Source: Trifolium pratense (Eukaryota > Streptophyta > Magnoliopsida > Fabales > Fabaceae). Taken from it: a stretch of 64,000 nt of DNA. The notes beneath the pieces are model-generated. The model was not told the origin of the DNA and searched no databases. It was given only the letters and a program-made list of their open reading frames with translations. Shown here piece by piece: positions 63,430-64,000 of this stretch (positions are counted from its first letter, which is position 1; the number at the start of each line of letters is the position of its first letter). Location: positions 34,819,362 to 34,883,361 of the forward strand of contig NC_060061.1 in the NCBI RefSeq assembly GCF_020283565.1, read 5' to 3'. The translations under genes were made by a program, and so were the position numbers.

Positions 63430-64000
63430 TGTTGAGACAAAATCTTATTTTGATGTTTTAAAGATAACAACCCTTAATTAAATTTTAATTTGATTCTGAT
63501 CATTTTGTGATCTAACAAGTGCTCTTGAGTGATTTAATTTAAGAACAGATGCAATGGATTAAATTAACCTTGTTTCACTCATAAGAAAAGAATCAAACAA
63601 GTTTTAGACAAATCTGCAGTAAGAGAATGATCTCAGATTGGTCCCCAGACTTGTGTATTCTAAGGCATAAGCACTTATTCAAGTCAACTTGGTACAAGAC
63701 AAGAATGAACTTTTAAGTTGGACTTATTAAAGGATCATAACAGTGCAAATAAGTCATTTAAGGCAAGGAATTAATTTTGGTTCTTGAGCTTACTCAAATA
63801 AGCTTCTTTAAGGAATAATAACTTCACATCTTGCAACAAGGCTTTATGTTCTCATAGAACATCATTAAAGAAGATAATCTAGACCAATAAGAACTCAGCA
63901 ACAAGTACATACAGCTTGCATAGAAGCCTCACATCTGAATCAAGTACAAAACTTATGACAAGGGTGGCTACATTCCCCCATAAAATATTACTCATCTTAC
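63430..64000 (+). mobile_element. Start of a second, diverged SIRE-family LTR, opposite orientation
   Basis: From 63430 (TGTTGAGACAAAATCTTA) the plus strand aligns colinearly with the minus strand of the 2875-bp LTR (TGTTGAAGCAAAATCC...). Shared blocks include AAGTCAACTTGGTACAAGAC (63680s), GTACATACAGCTTGCA (63905) and GACAAGGGTGGCTACATT (63957). Divergence is far higher than between the two complete LTRs, with indels, so it is another subfamily or older copy. It is cut by the window end. The five bases before it, AAGAT (63425-63429), should be its target duplication. Confidence 0.8.

Noticed and set aside
62423..63481. Reading the 352-codon ORF as a complete small retroviral-like gag gene
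   Set aside because: It is the continuation of the copia frame begun at 51900, and its last 17 codons lie in a different element's LTR.

Overview
This is plant nuclear DNA: genes with short GT-AG introns, high AT content between genes, several tRNA-derived SINEs, MITEs of at least four superfamilies and large LTR retrotransposons. The proteins and the repeat families (SIRE-like LTR element, MULE elements with a CTATGAAGC-type end, papilionoid-type SINEs) point to a eudicot, most likely a legume related to Medicago, Trifolium or Pisum. The species assignment is inference.

Host genes, left to right: a CHX15-type cation/H+ antiporter (minus, 5064-7784, 3 exons); the E1-alpha subunit of branched-chain 2-oxoacid dehydrogenase (minus, 9073-12513, 8 exons); an unrecognised ORF (14069-14350); a single-exon ABCG half-transporter (plus, 27404-29323); an intronless E-class PPR protein that looks like the SLO2 orthologue (minus, 30301-32433); a second intronless E-class PPR (plus, 35834-37612); a small two-exon basic protein of unknown function (plus, 39023-39995); a short-form tRNase Z of the TRZ2 type (minus, 42091-45921, 8 exons); and a possible 58-residue protein (minus, 48261-48437). 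They share no operon-like logic. Several serve organelles: BCKDH E1-alpha and SLO2 in mitochondria, TRZ2 probably in plastids.

Two big LTR elements fill about a third of the window. The first (14884-25921) is a complete, very young Ty3/gypsy element of the Tat/Retand type on the minus strand, with 5-bp target duplications GATAG. It has one uninterrupted 1940-residue gag-pol ORF. On the opposite strand, between pol and the 3' LTR, lies an additional gene that appears to have its own TATA box and an intron, flanked on both sides by arrays of a GGGGAG...CTCCCC hairpin motif. The second large region (51564-64000) is a Ty1/copia element whose gag-pol was broken by a 10.34-kb non-autonomous SIRE-like element (52017-62357, 2875-bp LTRs, TSD ATGGA). 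It was broken again at 63430 by the start of a second, diverged and oppositely oriented LTR of the same family that runs off the window.

The remaining intergenic DNA is dominated by small transposons, many with readable target duplications: a nest of MULE, SINE, hAT and Stowaway-like elements (1734-3223), PIF/Harbinger-like MITEs (12633, 40669, 46936), a Stowaway-like element (41399), SINEs, and a solo LTR (33330-34699) with palindromes just upstream of its TATA box. Exon boundaries are read by eye from reading frame, GT-AG sites and family homology; no search was run.
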